The notes under the pieces are model-generated. The model was given only the letters and a program-made list of their open reading frames with translations. It was not told where the DNA came from and did no database searches. A program made the translations under genes and the position numbers. DNA of 64,000 nucleotides, taken from Blastococcus sp. TF02-09 (GTDB taxonomy: Bacteria > Actinomycetota > Actinomycetes > Mycobacteriales > Geodermatophilaceae). Positions 43,523-51,855 of the stretch are shown piece by piece. Location: assembly GCF_003319105.1 (NCBI RefSeq), contig NZ_QOHH01000008.1, positions 1 through 64,000 of the forward strand, read 5' to 3'. The first letter of the stretch is position 1, and the number at the start of each line of letters is the position of its first letter.

Positions 43523-43984
43523 TCAGGCCGGCACGGGCTCCTGGTGGGCCGCCTCGCTGGGCATGCAGGCCCACACGTGCTTGGTGCCCGCGTCGACGTA
43601 CCAGCCGTGCGCGACGGACAGTTTCGCCACCAGGTGCAGCCCCATGCCGCCCAGTGCGGGATCGCGGCCGACGGCCGGCGCCGGCATCGCCTCGGGGGCG
43701 CGGTCGCTGACATCGAGCAACCAGCCCCCGGTGCCCGCGATGACCGTCGCGACCACCGGGGACTCCCCGTGCCGCAGCGCGTTCGAGGCGAGCTCGTCGA
43801 AGGCCATCACCAGCTGCTGGCCGGACTCGTCGTCGTCCTCCGGCGGAACACCGGCCGAACCGAGCCTGGCCCGCAGGCCGGCTCGGGCGGCGGGCAGCTC
43901 GCGCAGTGCCCGGAGGTCCCAGCGCCACACCTCGCCGCGACCGTCCGGCAACGGCTTCAACGGCCACGACAGTCGACGCCCCAT
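43523..43984 (-). CDS. RsbW-like serine kinase / anti-sigma-type ATP-binding protein
   Basis: This 153-residue HATPase_c-type protein has an N-box FDELASNALRHGE (Glu64, Asn68), a G1 region VSDRAP (Asp94) and a G2 box GGMGLHL (112-118). It belongs to the single-domain RsbW/SpoIIAB-like kinases that phosphorylate STAS proteins or bind sigma factors. ATG 43984 has GAGGAGG upstream. It converges on the chemotaxis operon. Two SpoIIE-type phosphatases in the window could oppose it, but no STAS protein is encoded here. Confidence 0.85.
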   Translation of the reverse strand: MGRRLSWPLKPLPDGRGEVWRWDLRALRELPAARAGLRARLGSAGVPPEDDDESGQQLVMAFDELASNALRHGESPVVATVIAGTGGWLLDVSDRAPEAMPAPAVGRDPALGGMGLHLVAKLSVAHGWYVDAGTKHVWACMPSEAAHQEPVPA

Positions 43985-44055
43985 GGCTCCTCCTCGGTTG
44001 CCCTCTGCTGGACATCCGCAGGGTTTCCCCGAACGGCGGAACGGAAACGGGCCGT

Positions 44056-44805
44056 TCAGGCCAGCTCGATCGCGAAGGCGACGAGGAAGCCCAGGGAGGT
44101 GATCAGCCCGGTCCAGGTCCGGGTGTGATCGAAGGCCTCCGGGATCATGGTGTCGGCGATCATGGTGAGGATCGCGCCGGCCGCGAGCGCGGTGATCACC
44201 GCGATGACCTCCGGTGACGCCGAGCCCAGGGCGGCGTAGCCCACGAGCGCGGACAGCCCGCTGGCCAGCGCGATGCCGCCCCAGACGCCGAAGACGTAGC
44301 GCGCCGAGCGCCCGCTGCGCTTCATGCCCGCCGCGCTCGACAGCCCCTCGGGCACGTTGGAGATGACGACCGCGGCCAGCACCGGCAGGCTCACCCCGCC
44401 GCCACCCAGCAGGCCGATCCCCAGGACGACGGACTCGGGAACGCCGTCCAGGAGCGCCCCGACCGCGATGGCCGCCCCGCTGCCCGACTGCTCCTCCTCC
44501 GAGGGCTGCTGGCCCTGCGACCGCTTGCGGTGGCGGGCGCCGTGCCGGGCCAGGGCGGCGTTGGCGCCCAGGTAGGCCACCGCCCCGCCGAGGAAGCCGA
44601 TCGCGGTCGGGCCCAGGCCACCGGTCTCCGCGGCCTCCTCCATCAGGTCGAAGGCGACGGCGGAGACCAGCACGCCCGACCCGAACGCCATGACACCGGC
44701 CACGACGGCCTGCGGCACCCGGACGAACCAGGCCACCGCCGCCCCGACCACCAGGGCCGCCCCGCCCAGCAGCCCCCACAGCCCCGCGTCCACCCATTCC
44801 GGCAC
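44056..44805 (-). CDS. ZIP-family divalent metal transporter
   Basis: The 249-residue protein has about eight membrane segments. It carries the two ZIP signature helices with LDGVPESVVLGIGLL and ISNVPEGLSSAAGM, which carry the metal-site glutamates. Between segments 3 and 4 lies a polar loop with RHGARHRKRSQGQQ, rich in His/Arg rather than the usual His repeat. The first helix has Asp instead of the usual His before the Val-Pro-Glu, so metal preference may differ. Zinc uptake is typical of the family. No Zur box was seen. Confidence 0.85.
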   Translation of the reverse strand: MPEWVDAGLWGLLGGAALVVGAAVAWFVRVPQAVVAGVMAFGSGVLVSAVAFDLMEEAAETGGLGPTAIGFLGGAVAYLGANAALARHGARHRKRSQGQQPSEEEQSGSGAAIAVGALLDGVPESVVLGIGLLGGGGVSLPVLAAVVISNVPEGLSSAAGMKRSGRSARYVFGVWGGIALASGLSALVGYAALGSASPEVIAVITALAAGAILTMIADTMIPEAFDHTRTWTGLITSLGFLVAFAIELA

Positions 44806-44869
44806 GAGCCGGTGCCTTCCCGGCGGAAGGGTTCCCCAACCCGGCCTCCTGCAGGGACCTACCGCGAGG

Positions 44870-44896
44870 GCAGGAGGTCCTTCCGGGGGTCCTCCT
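44870..44896 (-). terminator. Weak hairpin between the AAA ATPase and ZIP genes
   Basis: AGGAGGTCC and GGTCCTCCT face each other with one mismatch around a short loop, directly after the ATPase stop on the minus strand. Confidence 0.35.
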
Positions 44897-46090
44897 TCAG
44901 TCGGGGTGGCGCAGCAGGTAGCGGCCGAAGTGCGGCACGGTGAAGGCGATCTGGCCGCGCTCGGCGGAGTACACGAGCCCCTTCTTGATCAGCGAGTCCC
45001 GCGCGGGGGAGAGCGACGCCGGCTTGCGGCCCAGCGAGACGGCGACCTCCGACGTCGCCACGGCCGCGCCCTGCGGGCCGCCGAGTTCCGCCATGGCGCG
45101 CATGTACTCCCGCTCGGCGGGGGTGGCGCGGTCGTAGCGGGAGCCGAAGAAGCCGACGGCCAGCTCGGTCTCGGCGACCGGTGCGGCCATGGCGACGTCG
45201 TCGGCGGTGATGGGGGAGGAGGCGGCGACGTCCCAGGTGACCTTGCCGTAGGCCTGGACGAAGTAGGGGTACCCGTCGGCCGCCTCGTACAGGGCGTCGA
45301 GGGCGCCGGGGGCGAACTCCACACCCTCGCGCTCGGCCGGGGCGATCAGCGCGCGGTCGGCCGCGTCGCGCTCCAGTCGGTCGATGCGCAGGTAGCGGAA
45401 CAACCGCTCCGAGTAGCTCTTCGAGGCCGAGAGCACGGCGGGCAGGTGGGGCAGGCCCGCCCCGACGACGATCAGTGGCGCGCCCTGCTGGGACAGCTCG
45501 TGGCAGGCGGCGCAGATGGCGGAGACGTCGTCGGGCTGCACGTCCTGCATCTCGTCGATGAACAGCGCGATCCCGCTGCCGATGTCGGCGGCCACCCCGG
45601 CGGCGTCGCTGAGCAGCTCGACCAGGTCGATCTCCATGTCCCCGGAGTCGGCCCGGCCCACGGCGGCCGGGACGTCGATGCCGGCCTGCCAGCGGTCGCG
45701 CACCTTGGCGTCGGCCGGGTTCACCCGCGAGGCGAAGGCCTTGACCACGCCGAGCACCTCGGCCACGGACTCCTGGTCCCCGTGCCGGGGGCCGAGCTCG
45801 CGCAGCGCCATGTGCAGGGCCGAGGAGACCGGCCGGCGCAGCGACTGGTCGGGGCGGGCCTCGATCTTGCCGGTGCCCCAGCCGCGGGAGATGGCCGCCG
45901 AGCGCAGCTGGTTGAGCAGCACCGTCTTGCCGACGCCGCGCAGCCCGGTCAGCACCAGCGAGCGTTCGGGGCGGCCGTGCGCGATCCGCTCGAGCACCAC
46001 GTCGAACGCGGACAGCTCGGTGTCCCGGCCGGCGAGCTCGGGCGGGCGCTGGCCGGCGCCGGGGGCGTAGGGGTTCCGCACCGGATCCAT
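44897..46090 (-). CDS. AAA-type ATPase with C-terminal winged-helix-like region, function unknown
   Basis: The 397-residue protein has Walker A GLRGVGKT (49-56), Walker B LFIDE (about 176-180) and a sensor region IVVGAGLPHLPAVL. The C-terminal region (about 300-390) resembles a winged helix (TSEVAVSLGRKPASLSPARD). It resembles STAND/Orc1-Cdc6-like ATPases common in actinobacteria with no established role. I favour ATG 46090, although GTG 46099 is possible. A GTCTAG-N8-CTAGAC dyad lies 21 bases upstream of the start, so it is likely under repressor control. Confidence 0.82.
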   Translation of the reverse strand: MDPVRNPYAPGAGQRPPELAGRDTELSAFDVVLERIAHGRPERSLVLTGLRGVGKTVLLNQLRSAAISRGWGTGKIEARPDQSLRRPVSSALHMALRELGPRHGDQESVAEVLGVVKAFASRVNPADAKVRDRWQAGIDVPAAVGRADSGDMEIDLVELLSDAAGVAADIGSGIALFIDEMQDVQPDDVSAICAACHELSQQGAPLIVVGAGLPHLPAVLSASKSYSERLFRYLRIDRLERDAADRALIAPAEREGVEFAPGALDALYEAADGYPYFVQAYGKVTWDVAASSPITADDVAMAAPVAETELAVGFFGSRYDRATPAEREYMRAMAELGGPQGAAVATSEVAVSLGRKPASLSPARDSLIKKGLVYSAERGQIAFTVPHFGRYLLRHPD

Positions 46091-46110
46091 GTCGAGCACG
46101 GTATGCCGTC

Positions 46111-46130
46111 GTCTAGCGGTCGCCCTAGAC
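46111..46130. promoter_or_regulatory. GTCTAG-N8-CTAGAC dyad, candidate operator
   Basis: Perfect arms GTCTAG (46111-46116) and CTAGAC (46125-46130) are separated by eight bases, just upstream of the ATPase start. A near-identical dyad with the same spacing lies upstream of the DEAD-box helicase at 51780-51799. Additional CTAG sites follow at 46201, 46211 and 46251 in this divergent spacer. Confidence 0.5.
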
Positions 46131-46264
46131 ATCCGTAGAACGATCTATCGCGTGTCGCGCCGCGCCGTCGAGGTCCGTCTCGCGCTGTCTCGGACCAGCG
46201 CTAGACGGCCCTAGTCACGCCGAGATCCCCCGGTCAGGTTCGCCCGGGCGCTAGCGTCGGCGGC

Positions 46265-46636
46265 GTGATCAGGTTCGCCTTCAAGGTGGCCGTCCTCGGC
46301 GCGGTCCTCTACGCGCTGACCTACTTCGACGTGCTCCCGGGCCTGGACATCGTGCCGAACCCCGACGGGCCGCTGGGGGAGTACGGCACCTACCTGTGGA
46401 TCGGGCTCATCTTCGGCGTGGTCAACGCGATCGTCGGACCGGTGCTGAGGCTGCTGTCGCTGCCGTTCGTGGTGCTCACCCTGGGCCTGTTCCTGCTGGT
46501 GGTGAACGCCGCGCTGCTCGGCCTGACCGCCGCCCTCACCGACCGGCTCACCATCGACGGCTTCGGCACCGCGGTGCTCGGCGGGCTCATCCTCGCGCTC
46601 GCCGGGTGGGCGGCCGACCAGGTGCTGGACAACTGA
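46265..46636 (+). CDS. Small membrane protein of the mycobacterial/phage holin superfamily IV type
   Basis: This 123-residue protein has about four hydrophobic segments (FAFKVAVLGAVLYALTYF, WIGLIFGVVNAIVGPVLRLL, LTLGLFLLVVNAALLGL, AVLGGLILALAGW). It matches the PF04020 'phage holin family' membrane proteins widespread in bacterial chromosomes, which are not proven holins. The role is unknown. The GTG start at 46265 is the first in frame. It is divergent from the AAA ATPase gene and 54 bases before the glutamate dehydrogenase gene. Confidence 0.8.
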   Translation: MIRFAFKVAVLGAVLYALTYFDVLPGLDIVPNPDGPLGEYGTYLWIGLIFGVVNAIVGPVLRLLSLPFVVLTLGLFLLVVNAALLGLTAALTDRLTIDGFGTAVLGGLILALAGWAADQVLDN

Positions 46637-46690
46637 GCGGACCGCCGCGTCGCCGCGCTCCAGCTCACCCCGAGCAGTAGCGTCGCGCGC

Positions 46691-49600
46691 ATGCCGAGCC
46701 CCACCGGCGTCGTCCCGGGCATTCCGGACGGCGGCACCGCGACCGGCTCGCTGACCGAGCTCGCCGCCCTGGAAGCGGCCCGCGACGAGAAGCGCCGCCT
46801 CCTGGAGAAGGCGGCGCGGGCCGCCGTCGACGACCTGGGCCCCGACGCCCGGTACCCGGCGGGCTGCACCGCGGAGGACCTGCCGGCGCTGATGCGGCGC
46901 TACTACGGGAGCGAGCCCGCCGCCGAGGTGCTCGGCCGCGAGCCGCGCGAGCTGGCCGACCTCGTCCTGGGGCACGTGACCGCCGCCGGCACCCGGCCCC
47001 CGGGCGCCGCGCTGGTGGACGTCCACCGGACCGAGGCCGGCATCCCCGTCATCCGGCTGGCCACCGACGACATGCCGCACCTGGTCGACTCCGTCACCGC
47101 CGAGGTGGTCCGGCAGGGCGTCGGGATCGCGCACGTCGTGCATCCGGTGCTCGTGGTGCGCCGCGACGTCCGCGGCCGGCTCCTGGCGTTCTGCGACAGC
47201 GGCGACCCCGACGGCTGCGGCGCCGACGCGCTCGCCGAGTCCTGGATGGCGGTCGTGCTCGACGGGCCGCTGGACGACGAGGCGACCGCCGACCTGGTCA
47301 CGGGCCTGCGCACCGTGCTCGACGACGTCCGCGCCGTCGACGAGGACGGACCGCGGCTGCGCGCCCGGTTGCTCGACCTCGCCGGAGCGCTGGAGGCGCA
47401 GGCCGGCGACGCCGCCCCGCCGGCCGGCGCGGATCCCGCCGACGACCCGGCGGAGGCGGCGGCGCTGCTGCGCTGGCTGGCCGACGGCAACCTCGTCCTC
47501 CTCGGCGCCCGCGACGTCGACATCGCCACGGGGGAGGAGGCCCCGGGCGTCCGGCCCGTGCCCGGCAGCGGGCTGGGCGTGCTGCGCAGCGACACCGACC
47601 AGCGCGGGCCCGCCTCGCCCCCGGAGGCCGCGCAGGTCCCCGGCCGACACCTGCTCACCGTCACGAAGGCCGACGCGCGCTCGTCGGTGCACCGGCGGGC
47701 CTGGCTCGACCTGGTCGCCGTGACGCTGCCGCGCGGCGACGGGTACCGGCAGCACCGCTTCGTCGGTCTGTTCCCGTCGTCGGCCTCCTCGGCCAGCGTG
47801 CTCGACGTGCCCCTCGTGCGGCGGCGGGCCGCGGAGGTCATCGCCCGCTCCGGCGTGCCCGCCGACAGCCACACCGGCAAGGAGCTGCTCGAGGTCCTGG
47901 AGACCTATCCCCGGGACGAGCTGCTCCAGGTCGGCACCGACGAGCTGCTGCCGGTCGCCGACGCCGTCCTGCACCTGCAGGAGCGGCGGCAGACCCGGCT
48001 GTTCCTGCGCCAGGACCCGACCGGCCGGTTCTGGTCGGCCGTGGTCTACCTGCCGCGCGACCGGTACACGACCGAGGTACGCACCCGCATGCAGCAGCTG
48101 CTGCTGGAGCGGCTGGGCGGCACGAGCATCGAGTACACCGCCCGGTCGACCGAGTCGGTGCTGGCCCGGCTGCACTTCGTCGTCCGCCTGCCGGCGGGCC
48201 GGACCGGCCGCCCCGGACCGACGGCGGTGGATCCCGACGCGCTGCAGGCCGAGCTGGCCGCGGCCGCCCGCAGCTGGACCGACGACCTCGCCGACGCGCT
48301 GGTCGCCCGGCACGGGGCCGACGGCGAGCAGCTGTTCGCCCGCGTCGCCGACGCCTTCCCGGCCGCCTACCAGGACGACTTCCCGGCGGAGCGGGCCGTC
48401 GACGACCTGGCCCGGCTCGAGGGCCTGGCCCCCGGGCAGCTGGCGCTGCGGCTGTGGACGCCGTCCGGCGCCGGCCCGGGCGAGCGCCGGCTGACGGTCT
48501 ACCGCGTGGGGGAGCGGCTGCTGCTGTCCGACGTGCTGCCGCTGCTGCAGAACATGGGCGTCTCCGTCGTCGACGAGCGGCCCTACGAGATCGACCGGAT
48601 CGGGGGCGCGCGGTCCTGGGTCTACGACTTCGGCGTCGCCGTCCCCGCGGTCGACCTCCCCCTGCTGCGCTCGCTGCCCGCGCGGTTCACCGACGCCCTG
48701 GGCGCGGTGTGGCGCGGCGACGCGGAGGACGACGGCCTGGGCGCGCTGGTGATGCTGGCCGGGCTGAACTGGCGGCAGGTCGGCGTCGTGCGGGCCTACG
48801 TGCAGTGGCTGCGCCAGGCCGGGCTGCCGTTCAGCCAGGCCTACGTCGAGTCGGCGCTGGCCGCCCATCCCGACGTCGTGTCGCGGCTGGTCGCCCTGTT
48901 CGAGGCGCGGTTCTCCCCGCGGACCACGGGGGACCGCGACGAGCGGCAGGCCGTGCTCGCCGGCTCGCTGCGCCGGTCGATCGGCGAGGTCGAGTCTCTG
49001 GACGCCGACCGCGTGCTGTCCTCGCTCCTGGCCGCCATCCTCGCCACCCAGCGCACCACCTACTACGCCATGTCCGCGCCGCCCCACCCCGTGCTGGCGC
49101 TCAAGCTCGACCCGGCGTCGGTGCCCGACCTGCCCGAGCCGCGCCCGGCCCGCGAGGTGTGGGTGAGCTCCCCGCGGGTGATGGGCATCCACCTGCGCTT
49201 CGGCGCCGTCGCCCGCGGTGGGCTGCGCTGGTCCGACCACCGCGAGGACCTCCGCACCGAGGTCCTCGGCCTGGTCAAGGCGCAGATGGTGAAGAACACC
49301 GTCATCGTGCCGACCGGCGCCAAGGGCGGGTTCGTGGTCAATCGGCCGCCCGCCGACCCCTCCCGCGAGGCGCAGCTGGCCGAGGGTCAGGCCTGCTACA
49401 AGATCTTCATCGGCGCGCTGCTGTCGCTCACCGACAATCTGGTCGACGGCGCCGTCGTCCCCGCCGAGCGCGTCGTCCGGCACGACGGCGACGACAGCTA
49501 CCTGGTGGTCGCCGCCGACAAGGGGACGGCGACCTTCTCGGACCTGGCCAACTCGATCGCGGTCGAGCGCGGCTACTGGCTGGGCGACGCCTTCGCCTCC

Positions 49601-51661
49601 GGCGGCTCGGTCGGCTACGACCACAAGGCCATGGGCATCACCGCCCGCGGCGCCTGGGAGTCGGTGACCCGCCACTTCCGCGAGCTCGACCTCGACGTGC
49701 AGCGGCAGGACTTCACCGTCGTCGGCGTCGGCGACATGTCCGGCGACGTGTTCGGCAACGGCATGCTGCTGTCCGAGCACATCCGGCTGCTGGCGGCCTT
49801 CGACCACCGGCACGTCTTCGTCGACCCCTCGCCCGACGCGGCGACGTCGTTCGCCGAGCGCCGGCGGCTGTTCGACCTGCCGCGCTCCTCGTGGGCGGAC
49901 TACGACCCCGCGCTGATCAGCGCCGGGGGAGGGGTGTGGCCGCGGACGGCGAAGTCGGTGCCGGTCTCCGCGCAGATGCGGGAGGCGCTGGGTCTGGCCG
50001 AGGGCATCAGCGCGCTGAGCCCGGAGGAGCTGATCCGCGCGATCCTGCTGGCCCCGGCCGACCTGCTGTTCAACGGCGGCATCGGCACCTACGTGAAGGC
50101 GGCGGTCGAGAGCGCCGCCGACGTGGGGGACAAGGCCAACGACGCGGTCCGGGTGGACGGCGGCCAGCTGCGGGTGCGGGTCGTGGGCGAGGGCGGCGAC
50201 CTCGGGCTGACCCAGCGCGGCCGGATCGAGTACGCGCTGGCCGGCGGGCGGGTGAACACCGACGCCATCGACAACTCCGCGGGCGTCGACACCTCCGACC
50301 ACGAGGTCAACATCAAGATCGCGCTGAACAGGGTGGTCGCCCGCGGTGCGCTGGACGCCGAGCACCGCGCGGCGCTGCTGGAGGAGATGACCGAGGAGGT
50401 CGCCGCCGCCGTCCTCACCGACAACCACGCCCAGAACGCGAGGCTGGCCGCCGAGACCGCCTCGGCGCGCAGCCTCCTGGACGCCCACCAGCGCTTTCTG
50501 CGGGCGCTGGAGCGCTCCGGTCGGCTGCAGCGGGCGGTGGAGGCGCTGCCCGACGACCGGCAGCTGGGGGAGCGGCGCCGGGACGGCCAGGGGCTGACCA
50601 GCCCCGAGCTCTCCGTGCTCCTGGCCTACGCCAAGCTGGACACCGACGCCGCCGTGCTGGGCTCCTCGCTGCCCGACGACCCCGCGCTGGACCGGCTGCT
50701 GGTCGACTACTTCCCCCGGGCGCTGCGCGAGCGCTTCCCCGAGGACGTCGCCGCCCACCCGCTGCGCCGCGAGATCGTGGCGACCGCGCTGACCAACCGC
50801 GCGGTCAACGTCGCCGGGGTGACCGGCCTGTACCGGCTCGCGGAGGAGAGCGGGGTGCCGCCGGCGACCGTGGTGCGCGCGCACGCCGTCGCGCGCGCGG
50901 TCTTCGACGTCGACCGGATGTGGGACGCCGTCCGGCCGCTGGACAACCGGGTGCCCGCCGCCGTCCAGGTGGAGCTGCGCGGGGAGGCGACCCGGCTGGC
51001 CGAGCGCGGCGCGCGCTGGCTGCTGCGTCAGCGGGACGTGACCGCGGAGCCGCCGCTGCCCCTGGGTGCCGTGACGGACCGGTTCGGTCCCGCGGCCGCG
51101 ACCGTCCGCGCCGGGCTGCCGGGCTGGTTGCTGGGTGCCGAGGCCGAGGCCTACGCCGCGCGGGCCGGCCGGCTGCGCGACGCCGGGGTGCCCGGCGAGC
51201 TGGCCGACGAGATCGCCGCCGCCCCGCTGATGCCCGCCGCCCTCGACCTGGCCGTCGTCGCGGAACGCACCGGTGCGCCCGTGGAGCTGGCCGGCCGCGT
51301 GCTGCAGTGCCTGTCCGAGCGGCTCGGCCTGGTGCCGCTGCGGGAGCTGGTCATCGCCCTGCCGCGCGACCGGCGCTGGCCGTCCATGGCCCGGGCCTCC
51401 CTGCGCGACGACCTGGCCCTCGAGCAGGCCTCCCTCACCGAGGACGTGCTCGGCCTGCGCAGCCGGGACGACGAGGACCCGCACGCGCTGGTCGCGACCT
51501 GGGCCGACACCTGGGACGCGGCGCAGGGGAGGGCCGCCGCGCAGCTCGCCGACATCGCCGGGGGTGACCGCCAGGAGCCGGCCGAGCTGCTGGTCGCGGT
51601 CCGCACCCTGCGCGGGCTGCGCCGCCGTCGCGAGGCGCGCCGCCTTCCCCGCCCCGTCTGA
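46691..51661 (+). CDS. gdh: NAD-specific glutamate dehydrogenase, large (about 180 kDa) type
   Basis: The 1656-residue enzyme belongs to the large bacterial NAD-GDH class. An N-terminal regulatory half (to about 750) contains ACT-like segments. The catalytic core follows, with RGGLRWSDHREDLRTEV, KAQMVKNTVIVPTGAKGGFV (catalytic Lys region) and VVAADKGTATFSDLAN. The nucleotide-binding VGVGDMSGDVFGNGMLLSEH comes next, and then a helical C-terminal domain. It deaminates glutamate to 2-oxoglutarate. ATG 46691 is the natural start. The gene is monocistronic, and a large nested palindrome follows the stop. Confidence 0.95.
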   Translation: MPSPTGVVPGIPDGGTATGSLTELAALEAARDEKRRLLEKAARAAVDDLGPDARYPAGCTAEDLPALMRRYYGSEPAAEVLGREPRELADLVLGHVTAAGTRPPGAALVDVHRTEAGIPVIRLATDDMPHLVDSVTAEVVRQGVGIAHVVHPVLVVRRDVRGRLLAFCDSGDPDGCGADALAESWMAVVLDGPLDDEATADLVTGLRTVLDDVRAVDEDGPRLRARLLDLAGALEAQAGDAAPPAGADPADDPAEAAALLRWLADGNLVLLGARDVDIATGEEAPGVRPVPGSGLGVLRSDTDQRGPASPPEAAQVPGRHLLTVTKADARSSVHRRAWLDLVAVTLPRGDGYRQHRFVGLFPSSASSASVLDVPLVRRRAAEVIARSGVPADSHTGKELLEVLETYPRDELLQVGTDELLPVADAVLHLQERRQTRLFLRQDPTGRFWSAVVYLPRDRYTTEVRTRMQQLLLERLGGTSIEYTARSTESVLARLHFVVRLPAGRTGRPGPTAVDPDALQAELAAAARSWTDDLADALVARHGADGEQLFARVADAFPAAYQDDFPAERAVDDLARLEGLAPGQLALRLWTPSGAGPGERRLTVYRVGERLLLSDVLPLLQNMGVSVVDERPYEIDRIGGARSWVYDFGVAVPAVDLPLLRSLPARFTDALGAVWRGDAEDDGLGALVMLAGLNWRQVGVVRAYVQWLRQAGLPFSQAYVESALAAHPDVVSRLVALFEARFSPRTTGDRDERQAVLAGSLRRSIGEVESLDADRVLSSLLAAILATQRTTYYAMSAPPHPVLALKLDPASVPDLPEPRPAREVWVSSPRVMGIHLRFGAVARGGLRWSDHREDLRTEVLGLVKAQMVKNTVIVPTGAKGGFVVNRPPADPSREAQLAEGQACYKIFIGALLSLTDNLVDGAVVPAERVVRHDGDDSYLVVAADKGTATFSDLANSIAVERGYWLGDAFASGGSVGYDHKAMGITARGAWESVTRHFRELDLDVQRQDFTVVGVGDMSGDVFGNGMLLSEHIRLLAAFDHRHVFVDPSPDAATSFAERRRLFDLPRSSWADYDPALISAGGGVWPRTAKSVPVSAQMREALGLAEGISALSPEELIRAILLAPADLLFNGGIGTYVKAAVESAADVGDKANDAVRVDGGQLRVRVVGEGGDLGLTQRGRIEYALAGGRVNTDAIDNSAGVDTSDHEVNIKIALNRVVARGALDAEHRAALLEEMTEEVAAAVLTDNHAQNARLAAETASARSLLDAHQRFLRALERSGRLQRAVEALPDDRQLGERRRDGQGLTSPELSVLLAYAKLDTDAAVLGSSLPDDPALDRLLVDYFPRALRERFPEDVAAHPLRREIVATALTNRAVNVAGVTGLYRLAEESGVPPATVVRAHAVARAVFDVDRMWDAVRPLDNRVPAAVQVELRGEATRLAERGARWLLRQRDVTAEPPLPLGAVTDRFGPAAATVRAGLPGWLLGAEAEAYAARAGRLRDAGVPGELADEIAAAPLMPAALDLAVVAERTGAPVELAGRVLQCLSERLGLVPLRELVIALPRDRRWPSMARASLRDDLALEQASLTEDVLGLRSRDDEDPHALVATWADTWDAAQGRAAAQLADIAGGDRQEPAELLVAVRTLRGLRRRREARRLPRPV

Positions 51662-51690
51662 GGCGGTATGGGGCTGCCCTTTCCGCCTAA

Positions 51691-51739
51691 CCATGCGAAC
51701 TCGGGGCCATCGACCGTCGATGGCCACGACATCGCATGG
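51691..51739. terminator. Nested palindrome after the glutamate dehydrogenase gene
   Basis: The outer arms are CCATGCGA (51691-51698) and TCGCATGG (51732-51739). The inner stem GGCCATCGAC / GTCGATGGCC (51705-51714 and 51716-51725) is also perfect. The structure is cruciform-like. It may terminate gdh or be a protein-binding site for the downstream helicase gene. Confidence 0.5.
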
Positions 51740-51779
51740 TTCGGCGAGGGCGGGCGGCTCCATGGCATCGTCTCAGGCC

Positions 51780-51799
51780 GTCTAGCTCTGCTGCTAGAG
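51780..51799. promoter_or_regulatory. GTCTAG-N8-CTAGAG dyad upstream of the helicase gene
   Basis: GTCTAG (51780-51785) and CTAGAG (51794-51799) have the same eight-base spacing and nearly the same arms as the dyad before the AAA ATPase gene. CGGTAGA then follows, as CCGTAGA does there. It lies 57 bases before the helicase start. Confidence 0.5.
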
Positions 51800-51855
51800 A
51801 GCGGTAGAGGGGGCCAGAGGGAACCGCTCCGGTGGGCAGAGGACGATGGGCGGCG

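Noticed and set aside
46265-46636. Phage origin suggested by the holin-like protein
   Set aside because: The family is chromosomal in many actinobacteria and no other phage gene is nearby.
46211-51763. A minus-strand open frame of 1850 codons opposite the glutamate dehydrogenase gene
   Set aside because: It is the antisense shadow of the real enzyme: GC-rich codon bias removes stops on the other strand. Its translation has low-complexity Arg/Gly/Gln/His content and no family motif.
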